Part shown: positions 8,337 to 16,970 of the stretch, piece after piece
Layout of the letters: each line of letters opens with the position of its first letter
Numbering within the stretch: the stretch's first letter is position 1
DNA from: JBGPGW01 sp046349515
GTDB taxonomy: Bacteria > Pseudomonadota > Alphaproteobacteria > CADEGL01
Length of the DNA: 64,000 bases
Direction of reading: 5' to 3'
Assembly (NCBI GenBank): GCA_046349515.1
Contig: JAXMCE010000003.1
Coordinates: 248,001-312,000, forward strand
Translations under genes and position numbers: made by a program
The notes under the pieces: model-generated
Told to the model about the DNA's origin: nothing
Database searches by the model: none
What the model saw: only the letters and a program-made list of their open reading frames with translations

Positions 8337-10147
8337 CGGCGATCGCCCACTCGGCCGGTTCGGAGCGCGTCTACAAGATGCGCCCGGCCTGGATGGCGGC
8401 CTGGCCGCTCATCCCGGTCATGCTGTTCCTTCTCGTGTTCTTCTTCTACCCCGTGGTTCAGCTCCTTTGGCTGTCGGTCGTCGACAAGCAGGGCGAGTTG
8501 AGCAGCATGCACTATCTCCGCCTGTTCAAGTCCGAGGTCTACGTGATCGTGCTCATGATCACGCTCAAGATCGCGGGCTACACCACCCTGTTCGCGATCA
8601 TCGCCAGCTACCCCTTGGCGTACCTGCTCGCGACCTCGAGCGAATCGACCCGGAACTCGCTCGTGCTGTGGGTGCTCATGCCGTTCTGGACGAGCTTCCT
8701 CGTCCGCACGTTTGCCTGGATCGTGCTGCTCGGGCGCAACGGCCTCGTCAACCAGGCGATCGTCGCGTCGGGCCTGTCGGGCGAGCCCGTACAGCTCATC
8801 TACAATTTCGGCGGCGTCATGATCGGCATGGTGCATGCGCTGATGCCGCTCTCGGTCATGACCATGCTGTCGGTCATGGAGACGATCGACGCGAACCTGC
8901 CGCGGGCGGCGGCGACCTTGGGCGCGCGGGGTGGGCAGGCTTTCTGGCGGGTCTACTTCCCGCTCTCCCTTCCGGGCGTCGCGGCGGGAGGCTTGCTCGT
9001 CTTCATCACCAGCCTCGGCTTCTTCATCACGCCGCAGATTCTCGGCGGCGGCCGCATCACGATGATCGCGCAGATCATCATCGAGCAGGTCGACCAGCTG
9101 CTCAATTGGGGCTTCGCCGGCGCGGTGGCGCTCCTGCTTCTGGTCACGGCCCTCATCGTCTTCTACCTCTATGACCGCTTGCTCGGCATGTCGACGCTCT
9201 CCGGCAGCGGCGCGGCGGATCGCTCGACGTCCGCACCAGACAATCCGATCGGCCGGGTCGGCGCCTGGGTGGGCGGTCTCTTCATCAAGACCATCGGCTG
9301 GATCTGCGATCGCGGCGGCGAGCTCATCGAATTGGTGCGCCCCATCCGGCCGGGCCAGCCGCGCCGGCCGCTCTCGCGGCGGGTGTTGTGGGTCACGGCG
9401 AGCATTCTGCTGCTGTTCCTCTGCGCACCGTCCTTCTTCGTCGTCCCGGTGTCGTTCACGAAGAGTGGCTTCATCGACTGGCCGCCCGAATGGTTTTCGT
9501 TCAAGTGGTATGATCTCATTGGCAGCTCGGCGCAGTGGCGGGCGGCGGCCATCCGCTCACTCCTTGTCGGCATTACCTCGGCGCTTCTCGCGATGGCGAT
9601 CGGCGTGCCGGCGGCCTTCGTCCTCACGCGCCAGCGCCTGCCCGGCCGGACGGCGGCGCTCTCGGCCCTGCTGTCGCCGCTCATCATTCCGCGCATCCTC
9701 ATCGCCGTCGCGCTTTACTACATGTATGCGCGCATCGGTCTCGTCGGAAAATCCATCGGCCTCGTGCTCGGCCACGCCGTCGTCTCGGTTCCTTATGTCG
9801 TCGTCACGGTGATGGCGGTCTTGAAGAACTACGACTTCCGCCTCGACCAGGCGGCGTGGAGCCTTGGCGCCAGCAAGGCGCGCACGCTGTGGCACATCAC
9901 CTTCCCGCTGATCCGGGCGGGCTTGCTGGCCGCGTTCCTCTTCGCCTTCGTGACGTCGTTCGACGAGCTCACGATCGCGCTCTTCGTCTCGGGCGGCCTT
10001 GCCACGACCTTGCCGAAGCAGATGTGGGACGACGCCCTCCTCAAGGTGAGCCCCGGTCTCGCCGCGGCCTCGACCTGCATCCTGATTTTCGTCACCACCA
10101 TGATTCTCTTGGCTGAGTACCTCCGCCGGAAGGCGGCACGGACGTAG
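8333..10147 (+). CDS. ABC transporter permease, two permease domains fused (PotB-PotC-like)
   Basis: The 604-residue inner-membrane protein contains two complete binding-protein-dependent permease domains in one chain. Each carries an EAA loop that contacts the ATPase: RAAATLGARGGQAFWRVYFP at about 191-210 and QAAWSLGASKARTLW at about 506-520. A soluble linker of roughly 60 residues (about 290-345), rich in charged residues, joins the halves. In most relatives PotB- and PotC-type domains are separate genes, so this is a fusion and no second permease gene is needed. The start overlaps the ATPase stop, implying translational coupling. Confidence 0.93.
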   Translation: MTAIAHSAGSERVYKMRPAWMAAWPLIPVMLFLLVFFFYPVVQLLWLSVVDKQGELSSMHYLRLFKSEVYVIVLMITLKIAGYTTLFAIIASYPLAYLLATSSESTRNSLVLWVLMPFWTSFLVRTFAWIVLLGRNGLVNQAIVASGLSGEPVQLIYNFGGVMIGMVHALMPLSVMTMLSVMETIDANLPRAAATLGARGGQAFWRVYFPLSLPGVAAGGLLVFITSLGFFITPQILGGGRITMIAQIIIEQVDQLLNWGFAGAVALLLLVTALIVFYLYDRLLGMSTLSGSGAADRSTSAPDNPIGRVGAWVGGLFIKTIGWICDRGGELIELVRPIRPGQPRRPLSRRVLWVTASILLLFLCAPSFFVVPVSFTKSGFIDWPPEWFSFKWYDLIGSSAQWRAAAIRSLLVGITSALLAMAIGVPAAFVLTRQRLPGRTAALSALLSPLIIPRILIAVALYYMYARIGLVGKSIGLVLGHAVVSVPYVVVTVMAVLKNYDFRLDQAAWSLGASKARTLWHITFPLIRAGLLAAFLFAFVTSFDELTIALFVSGGLATTLPKQMWDDALLKVSPGLAAASTCILIFVTTMILLAEYLRRKAART

Positions 10148-10200
10148 CGTTCCCGGCCGGGCGGGCTCTCGCCCGCCGGCCTATCCCCACGGGTCGAACC

Positions 10201-11451
10201 ATGGCCACAGCATCTCCTCGCAAGATCACGGTGATCGGCGCCGGCATCGTCGGCACGGCGACCGCGTGTTACCTCCAGCGCGACGGGCATTCGGTCACGC
10301 TCGTCGAGCGCGAGGAGCCGGGCAAGATGACGTCCTTCGGCAACGCTGGCGGCATCAGCCCCGGTTCGGTCGTGCCGATCGCGACGCCCGGCATGATCAA
10401 CCAGATTCCGAAATGGCTGGCCGATCCCGAAGGGCCGCTTTTCGTGCGCCTCACCTATCTGCCGCAGGTGCTGCCCTGGCTCGTGCGCTTCCTTCTCGAA
10501 AGCCGCCGTTCGCGCGTGGCGGAGATTTCAAGGGCGCTCTCGGCCCTGAACGGCCCGACCTTCGAGGCCTACCAGCCGCTCCTCAAGGAGGCCGGCGTCG
10601 AGAATCTCTTCCACCGGACGGGGCAGCTGTTCCTCTACCATTCGGCGGAAGGGATGCAGAAGGATTCCTTCGGCATCGAGCTTCGCCGTGCCGCCGGCAA
10701 TCGCCTGGACGTCCTCAACAAGGACGAGATCCGGCAACTCGAGCCGGCGTTGGCACCGGTCTTCGATACCGGTTTCCTCATGCCCGACCACGGCCATTGC
10801 AAGGATCCGTTCGGACTCGTCCAGGCGCTCGCGGCCAGCTTCGTGCGGAACGGCGGCACCTTGCTCAAGCGCGAGGTGCGCGGCTTCGGCATGGGGCCGA
10901 ACGGTCCGCACACGCTCGTGACCGACCAGGGCCCGATGCCGCTCGAGACGGTCGTCATCGCGGCGGGGGCGTGGTCGGGTGAGCTCACGAAGCAGCTCGG
11001 CCACTCGGTGCCGCTCGAATCCCATCGCGGTTATCACATGACCATCGAGGATCCCGGCGTCATGCCGCGGCTCATGGTGTTCCCTGTCGACTACAAGTTC
11101 GCGATCACGCCCATGTCGATGGGCCTGCGCGTGGGCGGCACGGTCGAGTTGGCCGGGCTCAAGGCGGGGCCGAACTACGAGCGTGCGCGCGTGCTGGGGC
11201 GCACGGCCCAGCGCCTCATCCCGGGCTTGAGACTCGACAAATACACCGAATGGATGGGCCACCGTCCCTGCCACCCGGACAGCCTGCCCGTCATCGGCCC
11301 GTCGCCCCGATGGGGCAACGTGTTCTTCGCCTTCGGGCACGGCCACCAGGGGCTCCTCGGCGCCTCGAACACCGCCAAGGTGCTGGCCGAGGTGATCGGG
11401 GGACGCGCGCCGTCGATGGACCTCACGCCGTTCCGGGTGGATCGCTTCTGA
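10201..11451 (+). CDS. FAD-dependent amino acid/amine oxidoreductase (DadA-like)
   Basis: The 416-residue protein belongs to the DAO superfamily. The FAD-binding GAGIVG motif is at residues 13-18, followed by an acidic ribose-binding region (LVERE), and FGNAGGISPG at about 41-50 is characteristic of DadA-type D-amino acid dehydrogenases. The C-terminal GHGHQGL segment closes the flavin site. The reaction is oxidative deamination of an amino acid or secondary amine with electrons passed to quinone or oxygen. It lies 53 bases after the permease gene on the same strand, separated by a GC-rich hairpin, and is probably the first enzyme acting on the imported compound (inference). The exact substrate is unknown. 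Confidence 0.9.
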   Translation: MATASPRKITVIGAGIVGTATACYLQRDGHSVTLVEREEPGKMTSFGNAGGISPGSVVPIATPGMINQIPKWLADPEGPLFVRLTYLPQVLPWLVRFLLESRRSRVAEISRALSALNGPTFEAYQPLLKEAGVENLFHRTGQLFLYHSAEGMQKDSFGIELRRAAGNRLDVLNKDEIRQLEPALAPVFDTGFLMPDHGHCKDPFGLVQALAASFVRNGGTLLKREVRGFGMGPNGPHTLVTDQGPMPLETVVIAAGAWSGELTKQLGHSVPLESHRGYHMTIEDPGVMPRLMVFPVDYKFAITPMSMGLRVGGTVELAGLKAGPNYERARVLGRTAQRLIPGLRLDKYTEWMGHRPCHPDSLPVIGPSPRWGNVFFAFGHGHQGLLGASNTAKVLAEVIGGRAPSMDLTPFRVDRF

Positions 11452-12367
11452 GCGACGGCGTCGCGGCGCGCTCGCCGCGCCGCGCCAGGACCGCTTCGCG
11501 CCGCGCGATGTAGACGGACGAGGTCAGGATGACGGCGGCGCCGACCCAGGTCCAAAGGTCCGGTCGCTCGCCATAGGCCAAGAATCCGATCATCGTCGCG
11601 ATCGGCATCTTCGCGAAATCGAAGGGAAGCACGACCGAGGCGTCGGCCGCCGCGAAGGATCGCGTGAGGCAAAGATGCCCCGACGTCCCGAGCGCGCCGA
11701 TGAGCGCCAGCCAGAAGAGGTCGGTCCAGCTCGGCGTTATCCAGAACGGCAGCGCGAAGAGAAGCGCGATGGGCGTCAAGAGAAGCGCGTGGTAGCCGAG
11801 GATCACGTCCGCGCGCTCGGTGCGCGACAGCGTCTTGAGGACGATGTGCTGCGACCCCCAGGCGGCCGAGCCCGCCAGCACGATGAGCGCGAAGTCGGAG
11901 AACTCTTGGAACCCCGGACGCAAGACGATGAGGATTCCCGCGAAGCCGATGGCGGTCGCGGTCCAGCGCCGCAGGCGCACCGTCTCGCCGAGGATGATCG
12001 CGGCGAAGGCCGTGGCCCAGAGGGGCGAGGTGAAATTGATCGCGGTCGATTGGGCGAGCGGGATGTGCGGCACGCCGTAGAACCAGCAGAGCGTCGAGGC
12101 AAGGCCCAGGAGCGCCCGCAGGCCGATGAGCGGCAGGCGGCGCGTGCGCATGGTCGCGACACCGTTGCGCAGGAGCCACGGCATGATGAGCGAGAGGGTG
12201 ATGAGCTGGCGGAAGAACGCGACCTCGAAGGGGTGGAGATGCGCGGTCGCGGGCCGGAGGACGCCCAGCATGGCCGTGAAGCTCGTGCCCGCCGCGATCA
12301 TCCAGAGGGCGCCGCGAATGGGGCCCGAGAGCCGGGAGGTCTTGGCCGCCTCGACGGCGTCGCTCAT
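11423..12367 (-). CDS. DMT-superfamily transporter, EamA domains (copy 1)
   Basis: This is a 314-residue membrane protein with about ten hydrophobic segments arranged as two EamA repeats, the usual drug/metabolite transporter architecture. RGALWMIAAGTSF near residue 18 begins the first repeat and a positively charged tail follows the last segment. The gene starts inside the end of the neighbouring DMT gene (12364-12367, ATGA), so the two are translationally coupled. Its 3' end overlaps the oppositely oriented oxidoreductase gene by 29 bases. Many such proteins export amino acids or metabolites; the substrate is unknown. Confidence 0.9.
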   Translation of the reverse strand: MSDAVEAAKTSRLSGPIRGALWMIAAGTSFTAMLGVLRPATAHLHPFEVAFFRQLITLSLIMPWLLRNGVATMRTRRLPLIGLRALLGLASTLCWFYGVPHIPLAQSTAINFTSPLWATAFAAIILGETVRLRRWTATAIGFAGILIVLRPGFQEFSDFALIVLAGSAAWGSQHIVLKTLSRTERADVILGYHALLLTPIALLFALPFWITPSWTDLFWLALIGALGTSGHLCLTRSFAAADASVVLPFDFAKMPIATMIGFLAYGERPDLWTWVGAAVILTSSVYIARREAVLARRGERAATPSLRSDPPGTA

Positions 12368-13338
12368 GGGCGGCCGTTGGGCGCGGCGGGGCTGGCGCGG
12401 TTGAGGCGTGCTTCGCGCCGCGCGATGTAGAGGGTCGACAGCACCACGATGATCGCTCCCACGATCGTCCAGCCGTCCGGAATCTCACCGAAGAGAAGAA
12501 AGCCGAGAATGGTCGCGTAGAGCAAGCGCGCATAATCGAACGGAGCGACGGCGGTCGCCTCGCCGGCGCGCCAGGCCTGTATCGCGAGGAGCTGGCTGAG
12601 CGTCCCCGTGGCCCCCACGCCGAAGAGGATCAGGATCTGGTTCCAGCTGGGTGTCTGCCAGACCAGGCTTGCGGGCAGCGCCGAGAGTGCAGTCCCGATC
12701 AAGGTGAAATAGGTGGTGACCGTGAGGACGCTCTCCGTTTCGGTCAGGCGCTTCACGATGACGAAGACGAGCGCCGTGGCGCTCGCGCCGAAGAGCGCGA
12801 TCGGGACGGCGGGGTCGATCGTGCCGCCCGGCCGCGCCATGATGAGAACGCCGAGGAAACCGGCGGCGGTCGCCGTCCAGCGCCGCCAGCGCACGACCTC
12901 TTTAAGAAGAAGGACGGCGAGCGGGATCATGAACAGGGGCGTGGTGAAGACATAGGCCGTCGCGTCGGCGAGCGGCAGGCGGGCGAGCGCGTAGAACGAG
13001 CTCGCCATCGACGTGATGCTGATCATGGCGCGGAGGCAGTGGAGCCGCAGGCGTCCGGTCGTGAGGGCATAGGCGCCGCCGCGGAGCGCGAAGGGCAGCA
13101 GGATCGAGAGGCCGAACAGGCAGCGCCAGAAGACGACCTCGAAGGTATGGAGCGAGGCGCCGAGATCCTTCACGAGCGAACCCTGCACGACCGTGACGAG
13201 GCCGGAGAGCAGCATCCAGATGGCCCCGCGCGTGTTGCCGGGGAGGGCATGCCATCGCTCTGATGCCCTATGGGCAGGCTGCTGGGTCACCGTGCCGTGC
13301 GGTCCGCTTGCGGGGGGCGAGAAAAGTCGGGCGGGCAT
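12364..13338 (-). CDS. DMT-superfamily transporter, EamA domains (copy 2)
   Basis: The 324-residue protein has two EamA repeats and about ten membrane segments; RGAIWMLLSGLVTVV begins the first. It is paralogous to the gene it overlaps at 12364-12367, and paired DMT genes may form heteromers (inference). The ATG at 13338 lies inside the terminator hairpin of the upstream aldolase gene, and the first 16 residues are unlike a transporter. The GTG at 13290 (308 residues) is therefore a reasonable alternative start. Function is presumably export of a metabolite. Confidence 0.88.
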   Translation of the reverse strand: MPARLFSPPASGPHGTVTQQPAHRASERWHALPGNTRGAIWMLLSGLVTVVQGSLVKDLGASLHTFEVVFWRCLFGLSILLPFALRGGAYALTTGRLRLHCLRAMISITSMASSFYALARLPLADATAYVFTTPLFMIPLAVLLLKEVVRWRRWTATAAGFLGVLIMARPGGTIDPAVPIALFGASATALVFVIVKRLTETESVLTVTTYFTLIGTALSALPASLVWQTPSWNQILILFGVGATGTLSQLLAIQAWRAGEATAVAPFDYARLLYATILGFLLFGEIPDGWTIVGAIIVVLSTLYIARREARLNRASPAAPNGRP

Positions 13339-13358
13339 CGCGCCGGCGATGCCCGCCC
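13325..13358 (-). terminator. Intrinsic terminator after class II aldolase-like gene
   Basis: A perfect 13-bp stem (GGGCGGGCATCGC at 13329-13341 with its complement at 13346-13358) has a 4-base loop and, read on the minus strand, a CTTTTC tail. It lies 30 bases beyond the aldolase stop and overlaps the proposed ATG of the downstream DMT gene. Confidence 0.8.
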
Positions 13359-13387
13359 TTCATGGAACGATCGTCGTCGGCGCTGTC

Positions 13388-14146
13388 TTACGAGGCGTAG
13401 TTCGACCCTTCGCGATCGAGATAGGTGCGCTTCAAGGCTTCGAAGTGGCGGACGGCGTTGATCCTGAAATTCTTGAACTGTTCGCGCGTCTCTTCGACCA
13501 TCGACTGGCGGCAGACGTTGAGCGGCCGGCCCGACGACATCGCGAGAATCTGCACCTCGCAGACCCGCTCGATGAAATACATCATGTCGAAGGCCTCTCC
13601 GATCGATTCGGCGATCGTGATGACGCCGTGGTTGGAGAGGAACAGCACGCTCTTGTCGCGCATGATCGACGCCATGCGCTTGCCCTCGTCGTGCGTCATC
13701 GCCAGGCCGCCGAAATCGTCGTCATAGGCGATGTCGTCGTAGAAGCGCATGGCGTTCTGGTGGATCATCTCGACCCGGCCGCCCTTGATCGCGCCGAGGG
13801 CGGTCGACCAGGGCATGTGCGTGTGGAACACGGCGCCGCCGCGGGGATGCGCCTCGTGGAGCGGGAAGTGGATGCAGGGGCCCGAGCGGGGCGGCGAATG
13901 CTCGCCCTCGAGCACATTGCCCTGGTAGTCGCAGAGAAGGACGTCGGAGGCCGTGATCTCCGCCCAGTGGAGCCCCTTCGGATTGATGAAGTACTTGTCC
14001 GTCGTGCCCGGCACGCGCGCGGTGAAGTGATTGTCGATGCCCTCGGTCATGCCCATCTTCGCGGACAGCTGATAGGCGGCGGCAAGATCGACGCGGGTCT
14101 GCCAGACGGGGTCGGTCTTGGTCTTCAACTTCTCGACGACGGCCAT
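13388..14146 (-). CDS. Class II aldolase/adducin family protein
   Basis: This is a 252-residue protein of the fuculose-aldolase/adducin fold. Metal-ligand histidines are visible in FHTHMPWS (H108, H110) and in LSNHG (H173). The fold supports zinc-dependent retro-aldol cleavage, epimerisation or decarboxylation, and many family members act on small hydroxy-acids in catabolic clusters. A strong terminator follows. Upstream, operator-like site C lies 125 bases before the start, so the gene probably has its own promoter although it points the same way as the SDR operon. Substrate not assignable. Confidence 0.88.
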   Translation of the reverse strand: MAVVEKLKTKTDPVWQTRVDLAAAYQLSAKMGMTEGIDNHFTARVPGTTDKYFINPKGLHWAEITASDVLLCDYQGNVLEGEHSPPRSGPCIHFPLHEAHPRGGAVFHTHMPWSTALGAIKGGRVEMIHQNAMRFYDDIAYDDDFGGLAMTHDEGKRMASIMRDKSVLFLSNHGVITIAESIGEAFDMMYFIERVCEVQILAMSSGRPLNVCRQSMVEETREQFKNFRINAVRHFEALKRTYLDREGSNYAS

Positions 14147-14271
14147 GGCGTGGCTCCTTTTGGGGCGATGGCTCGCGGGCCGCGGCGGCCGGCAGGCCAG
14201 GATTCGACGTGCGCCCGATCATACGGCAAGCGGCTGCCGGCGCCAAACGACGACGCCATGGTTAACCGCGC

Positions 14272-14288
14272 GTATTGCGCTTCAATAC
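14272..14288. promoter_or_regulatory. Candidate operator C, GTATT-N7-AATAC
   Basis: GTATT (14272-14276), 7 bases and AATAC (14284-14288) match the shared core. The site overlaps the stop codon of the upstream SDR gene and lies 125 bases before the aldolase-family gene, a suitable place to control that gene separately. Confidence 0.6.
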
Positions 14289-15067
14289 ATGCTGCGGATG
14301 ACGCCGCCGTCGATCGCGATGCTCTGGCCGGTGATGTAGCCCGCGAGGCGCGAGGCGAGGAACGCGCAGAGTGCGCCGCATTCCTCGATAGTGCCGAGAC
14401 GCTTCGCGGGCACGGTTTCGGCGAACATCCGGGTCGCCGTGTCGTCGTCGAGCTCCTCGCGGCGGATCATGTACTTGGCGTAGCGCCGGAGGAGATCGGT
14501 CTCGATCGGGCCGGGCAGGATGTTGTTCACCGTGATCCCCTTGTCCGCGACCTCGCGGGCGAGGGAGGCCATGGCGCCGATCATCGCCGCCTTGACCCCG
14601 TTGCCGAGCGGCGTGTTGTAGCTCGGCTCCTTCGCCGACATGGAATTGATGTTGATGAGCCGCCCGAATCCGCGGGCGATCATGCCGGGCACGGTCTTAT
14701 AGGCGAAGTCGACGGCGTTGAGCATGTTGCCCTCGAAGGCCTGCCGCCAGTCGTCCGGAGTCTTGGATGCGAAGGTGCCCGCCGCGGGTCCCGTCGAGTT
14801 GGTGACGATGATCGTGACGTCGCCACCGAGCCACCGCCGCGCCTCGTCATAGATGCGGTCGCGCTCGGCGGGCTTCATCACGTCGCCCCGGACGTAGTGC
14901 ACGTCGAGCCCCTCGAGCTTGGCCAGCGCTTTCGCGCCGCTTTCCGGTGCGACGCCGTTGAAGACGACGCGGCAGCCCGCCTTGGCCAAAGCCTCCGTGC
15001 AGCCGAAACCGATGCCGCGCGTCCCGGCGAGAACGATGGCGCGTTCACCCTTGATTCCCAGGTCCAT
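14282..15067 (-). CDS. SDR-family oxidoreductase lacking the catalytic tyrosine (copy 1)
   Basis: The 261-residue protein starts at the ATG at 15067 (MDLGIKG, shared with its neighbour). It has the SDR Rossmann motif AGTRGIG at 14-20 and an NIN-S segment ending at S142. At the position of the catalytic YxxxK tyrosine the sequence is G155-N-G-V-K159, so the lysine is kept but the tyrosine is lost. This matches the atypical 3-oxoacyl-reductase-like SDR subgroup in which active-site residues are not conserved. The C-terminus ends in RSMY. It is the last gene of a four-gene operon, 20 bases after the paralog. It may use another general acid or not be a simple dehydrogenase. Confidence 0.88.
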   Translation of the reverse strand: MDLGIKGERAIVLAGTRGIGFGCTEALAKAGCRVVFNGVAPESGAKALAKLEGLDVHYVRGDVMKPAERDRIYDEARRWLGGDVTIIVTNSTGPAAGTFASKTPDDWRQAFEGNMLNAVDFAYKTVPGMIARGFGRLININSMSAKEPSYNTPLGNGVKAAMIGAMASLAREVADKGITVNNILPGPIETDLLRRYAKYMIRREELDDDTATRMFAETVPAKRLGTIEECGALCAFLASRLAGYITGQSIAIDGGVIRSMY

Positions 15068-15087
15068 GGCCAGGTCCTTTCGCCGGG

Positions 15088-15867
15088 TCAGTAGATGGTA
15101 TGGACGAGGCCGCCGTCGAGCACGACGCTCTGCCCGGTCATGTAGCCGGCGTGGCGCGAGGCGATATAGGCGCACATCGAGCCGAACTCCTGGATCGTCC
15201 CGATGCGCTTCGCGGGCGTGTGCTGGCCGTAGAGCTTCACGGCCTCCTCCTCGGAGACGTCCGGACGCGCCGTGATCGCGCGGGCGACGCGGCGGAGGAG
15301 CGCCGTGTCGAAGGGACCGGGCAGGATGCTGTTGACGGTGACACCCTTGTCCGCCACTTCGCGCGCGAGGGTGGCGAGCGCCCCGATGAGGCCGAGCTTC
15401 GTCCCGCACGCGAGCGGCGTGTTGGGCGTCGGCTCCTTCACCGAGATTGAGCTGATGTTGATGATCCGCCCGTAGCCGCGCGCGACCATGTCGGGAACCG
15501 CGCGGTTGGCCAAATCGATCGATGGCAGCATGCAAAGATCGAAGGCTCGACGCCAATCGTCGAGCGACTTCGAAAGAAACGGTCCCGTGGGCGGCCCGTC
15601 TGCGTTGGTGACGAGGATCGAGACGTGGCCGAGGCGCTTCTTGGCTTCTTCGAACAGGCGCGCGCGCTCGCTGTCCTTGGTGACGTCCGCGGCGATGAAG
15701 GCCGTGCCGTGGCCGAGCGCGGCCGCCGCCCGCTCACCGCGCGTCCGGTCGCGTCCGTTGATGACGACCGTGCAACCGGCGGCGATGAGCGCCTCGGCGC
15801 AGCCGTAGCCGAGGCCCTGCGTGCTCGCCATGCAGAGCGCGGTCTCGCCTTTGATGCCGAGATCCAT
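15088..15867 (-). CDS. SDR-family oxidoreductase lacking the catalytic tyrosine (copy 2)
   Basis: This 259-residue paralog of the gene at 14282 shares the N-terminal MDLGIKGE and a similar TIY/SMY end. The nucleotide-binding loop ASTQGLG is at 14-20. Serine S140 and lysine K157 are in register for the SDR active site, but the tyrosine position (153) is alanine. It is 10 bases downstream of the luciferase-like gene. Keeping two tandem copies with the same loss suggests a real function, perhaps as a heteromer or on a substrate that supplies its own acid group (inference). Confidence 0.88.
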   Translation of the reverse strand: MDLGIKGETALCMASTQGLGYGCAEALIAAGCTVVINGRDRTRGERAAAALGHGTAFIAADVTKDSERARLFEEAKKRLGHVSILVTNADGPPTGPFLSKSLDDWRRAFDLCMLPSIDLANRAVPDMVARGYGRIINISSISVKEPTPNTPLACGTKLGLIGALATLAREVADKGVTVNSILPGPFDTALLRRVARAITARPDVSEEEAVKLYGQHTPAKRIGTIQEFGSMCAYIASRHAGYMTGQSVVLDGGLVHTIY

Positions 15868-15877
15868 CTGTCGTCTC

Positions 15878-16963
15878 CTACTCTGCCGCGCGTACGCCGG
15901 GCGTGGTGCCGATCCGGTCGAGGTCGCCGAGCGCCCGGCGGATGGCCGGCAGGACCTGCGTGATGAACCGCTCGAGGGACGCCATGGCGCCCGCGTGAGG
16001 CATGCCGCCGAACTGCATGACGCAGGAGAGGTGGCTCGGCTTCAGCAACCGCAGCTCCTCGACGAGCTGTTCCGCGCATTTCTCCCAGCCGCCGATGACT
16101 GCGTTCTTCGCGATCGTCTCGATGTCGGGCTCGCCTGCGGCAGGCCGGTCGAGCACGACGTGTCGGTCGGTCGCGTAGTGCGGCGTGCGGAGATTGTGGG
16201 CGATCCGGTAGGAGTAGCGAAGGTGCTCCGCCGCGGCGAGGGCCTCGCTCCGGCTCTCCGTCACGTGCATGAAGCGGTTGATGGCGAGGGGGAAGTCGTC
16301 CGATGGGAAGCCGGCCGCCGCGCGATGGTGGGCGATGCGCGCGCGCTGGCCCGCCATCTCCTTCGCGGTCTTCCACTGGCCCGAGATGAACGGCGTGTAG
16401 CCCTTCCGCGCCATCCGCGCCTGGAGCTCCGCGTCGTCCGGACCGCCGGCGATCGTGACGGGCACCATCGTCTTGGGCCGGTAGGGCAGGTAGGATTTCG
16501 GCATCGAATAGAATCGCCCGCTGTAGTCGAAGGAGTCTTCCGTCAGCGCGCGTTCGACGATGTCGAGCGCCTCGTGGAAGCGCGGCCGGGCATCGGCGAG
16601 CGACACGCCGAGACGCGTGAATTCGAGATCCTGGAAGCCGATGCCGAGGCCAAGGACGAACCGCCCCTCCGTCACGTCGTCGAGGAAGGCGACTTCCTCG
16701 GCGAAGCGGCCGGGGTTGTAGAGCGGCAGGACATGGACGCCGCCGCCGAACTTGATGCGCTTCGTCTGCGGGATGAGATAGGCGGCCAAGAGGTGCGGGG
16801 AGGGGACGAGCGAGAAATTCGTGTAGTGATGCTCGGTAAACCAGGCCACCTGATAGCCGGCATCCTCGGCGAGCTTGATCTGCTCGAGCGATTCGGCGAC
16901 GGCCGCGCGCGGGCGCTTGGCGCCGTCGCGCTGGGGCAGGACATTGAAATAACCGAGCTCCAT
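15878..16963 (-). CDS. LLM-class flavin-dependent oxidoreductase (luciferase-like monooxygenase)
   Basis: The 361-residue TIM-barrel protein belongs to the bacterial luciferase-like family. The N-terminal GYFNVLPQ strand, the AWFTEHHY segment near residues 40-47 and the EGRFVLGLGIG flavin-site region near 99-109 are typical. These enzymes use reduced FMN supplied by a separate reductase to oxygenate a substrate, or F420 in some lineages. Proteobacterial members normally use FMN. No reductase gene is adjacent. It is the second gene of the SDR/LLM/SDR/SDR operon, 7 bases after the first, so a monooxygenation flanked by NAD(P)-linked steps is likely (inference). Confidence 0.88.
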   Translation of the reverse strand: MELGYFNVLPQRDGAKRPRAAVAESLEQIKLAEDAGYQVAWFTEHHYTNFSLVPSPHLLAAYLIPQTKRIKFGGGVHVLPLYNPGRFAEEVAFLDDVTEGRFVLGLGIGFQDLEFTRLGVSLADARPRFHEALDIVERALTEDSFDYSGRFYSMPKSYLPYRPKTMVPVTIAGGPDDAELQARMARKGYTPFISGQWKTAKEMAGQRARIAHHRAAAGFPSDDFPLAINRFMHVTESRSEALAAAEHLRYSYRIAHNLRTPHYATDRHVVLDRPAAGEPDIETIAKNAVIGGWEKCAEQLVEELRLLKPSHLSCVMQFGGMPHAGAMASLERFITQVLPAIRRALGDLDRIGTTPGVRAAE

Positions 16964-16970
16964 GGGACCC

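Noticed and set aside
10148..10200. Hairpin GCGGGC/GCCCGC as a terminator after the permease gene
   Set aside because: It has no T tract, and the next gene is in the same direction and close. It is more likely a processing or stability element, so no terminator was called.
13193..15094. 633-codon plus-strand frame
   Set aside because: Crosses several minus-strand genes with good family motifs; it has no ribosome-binding site or domain of its own.
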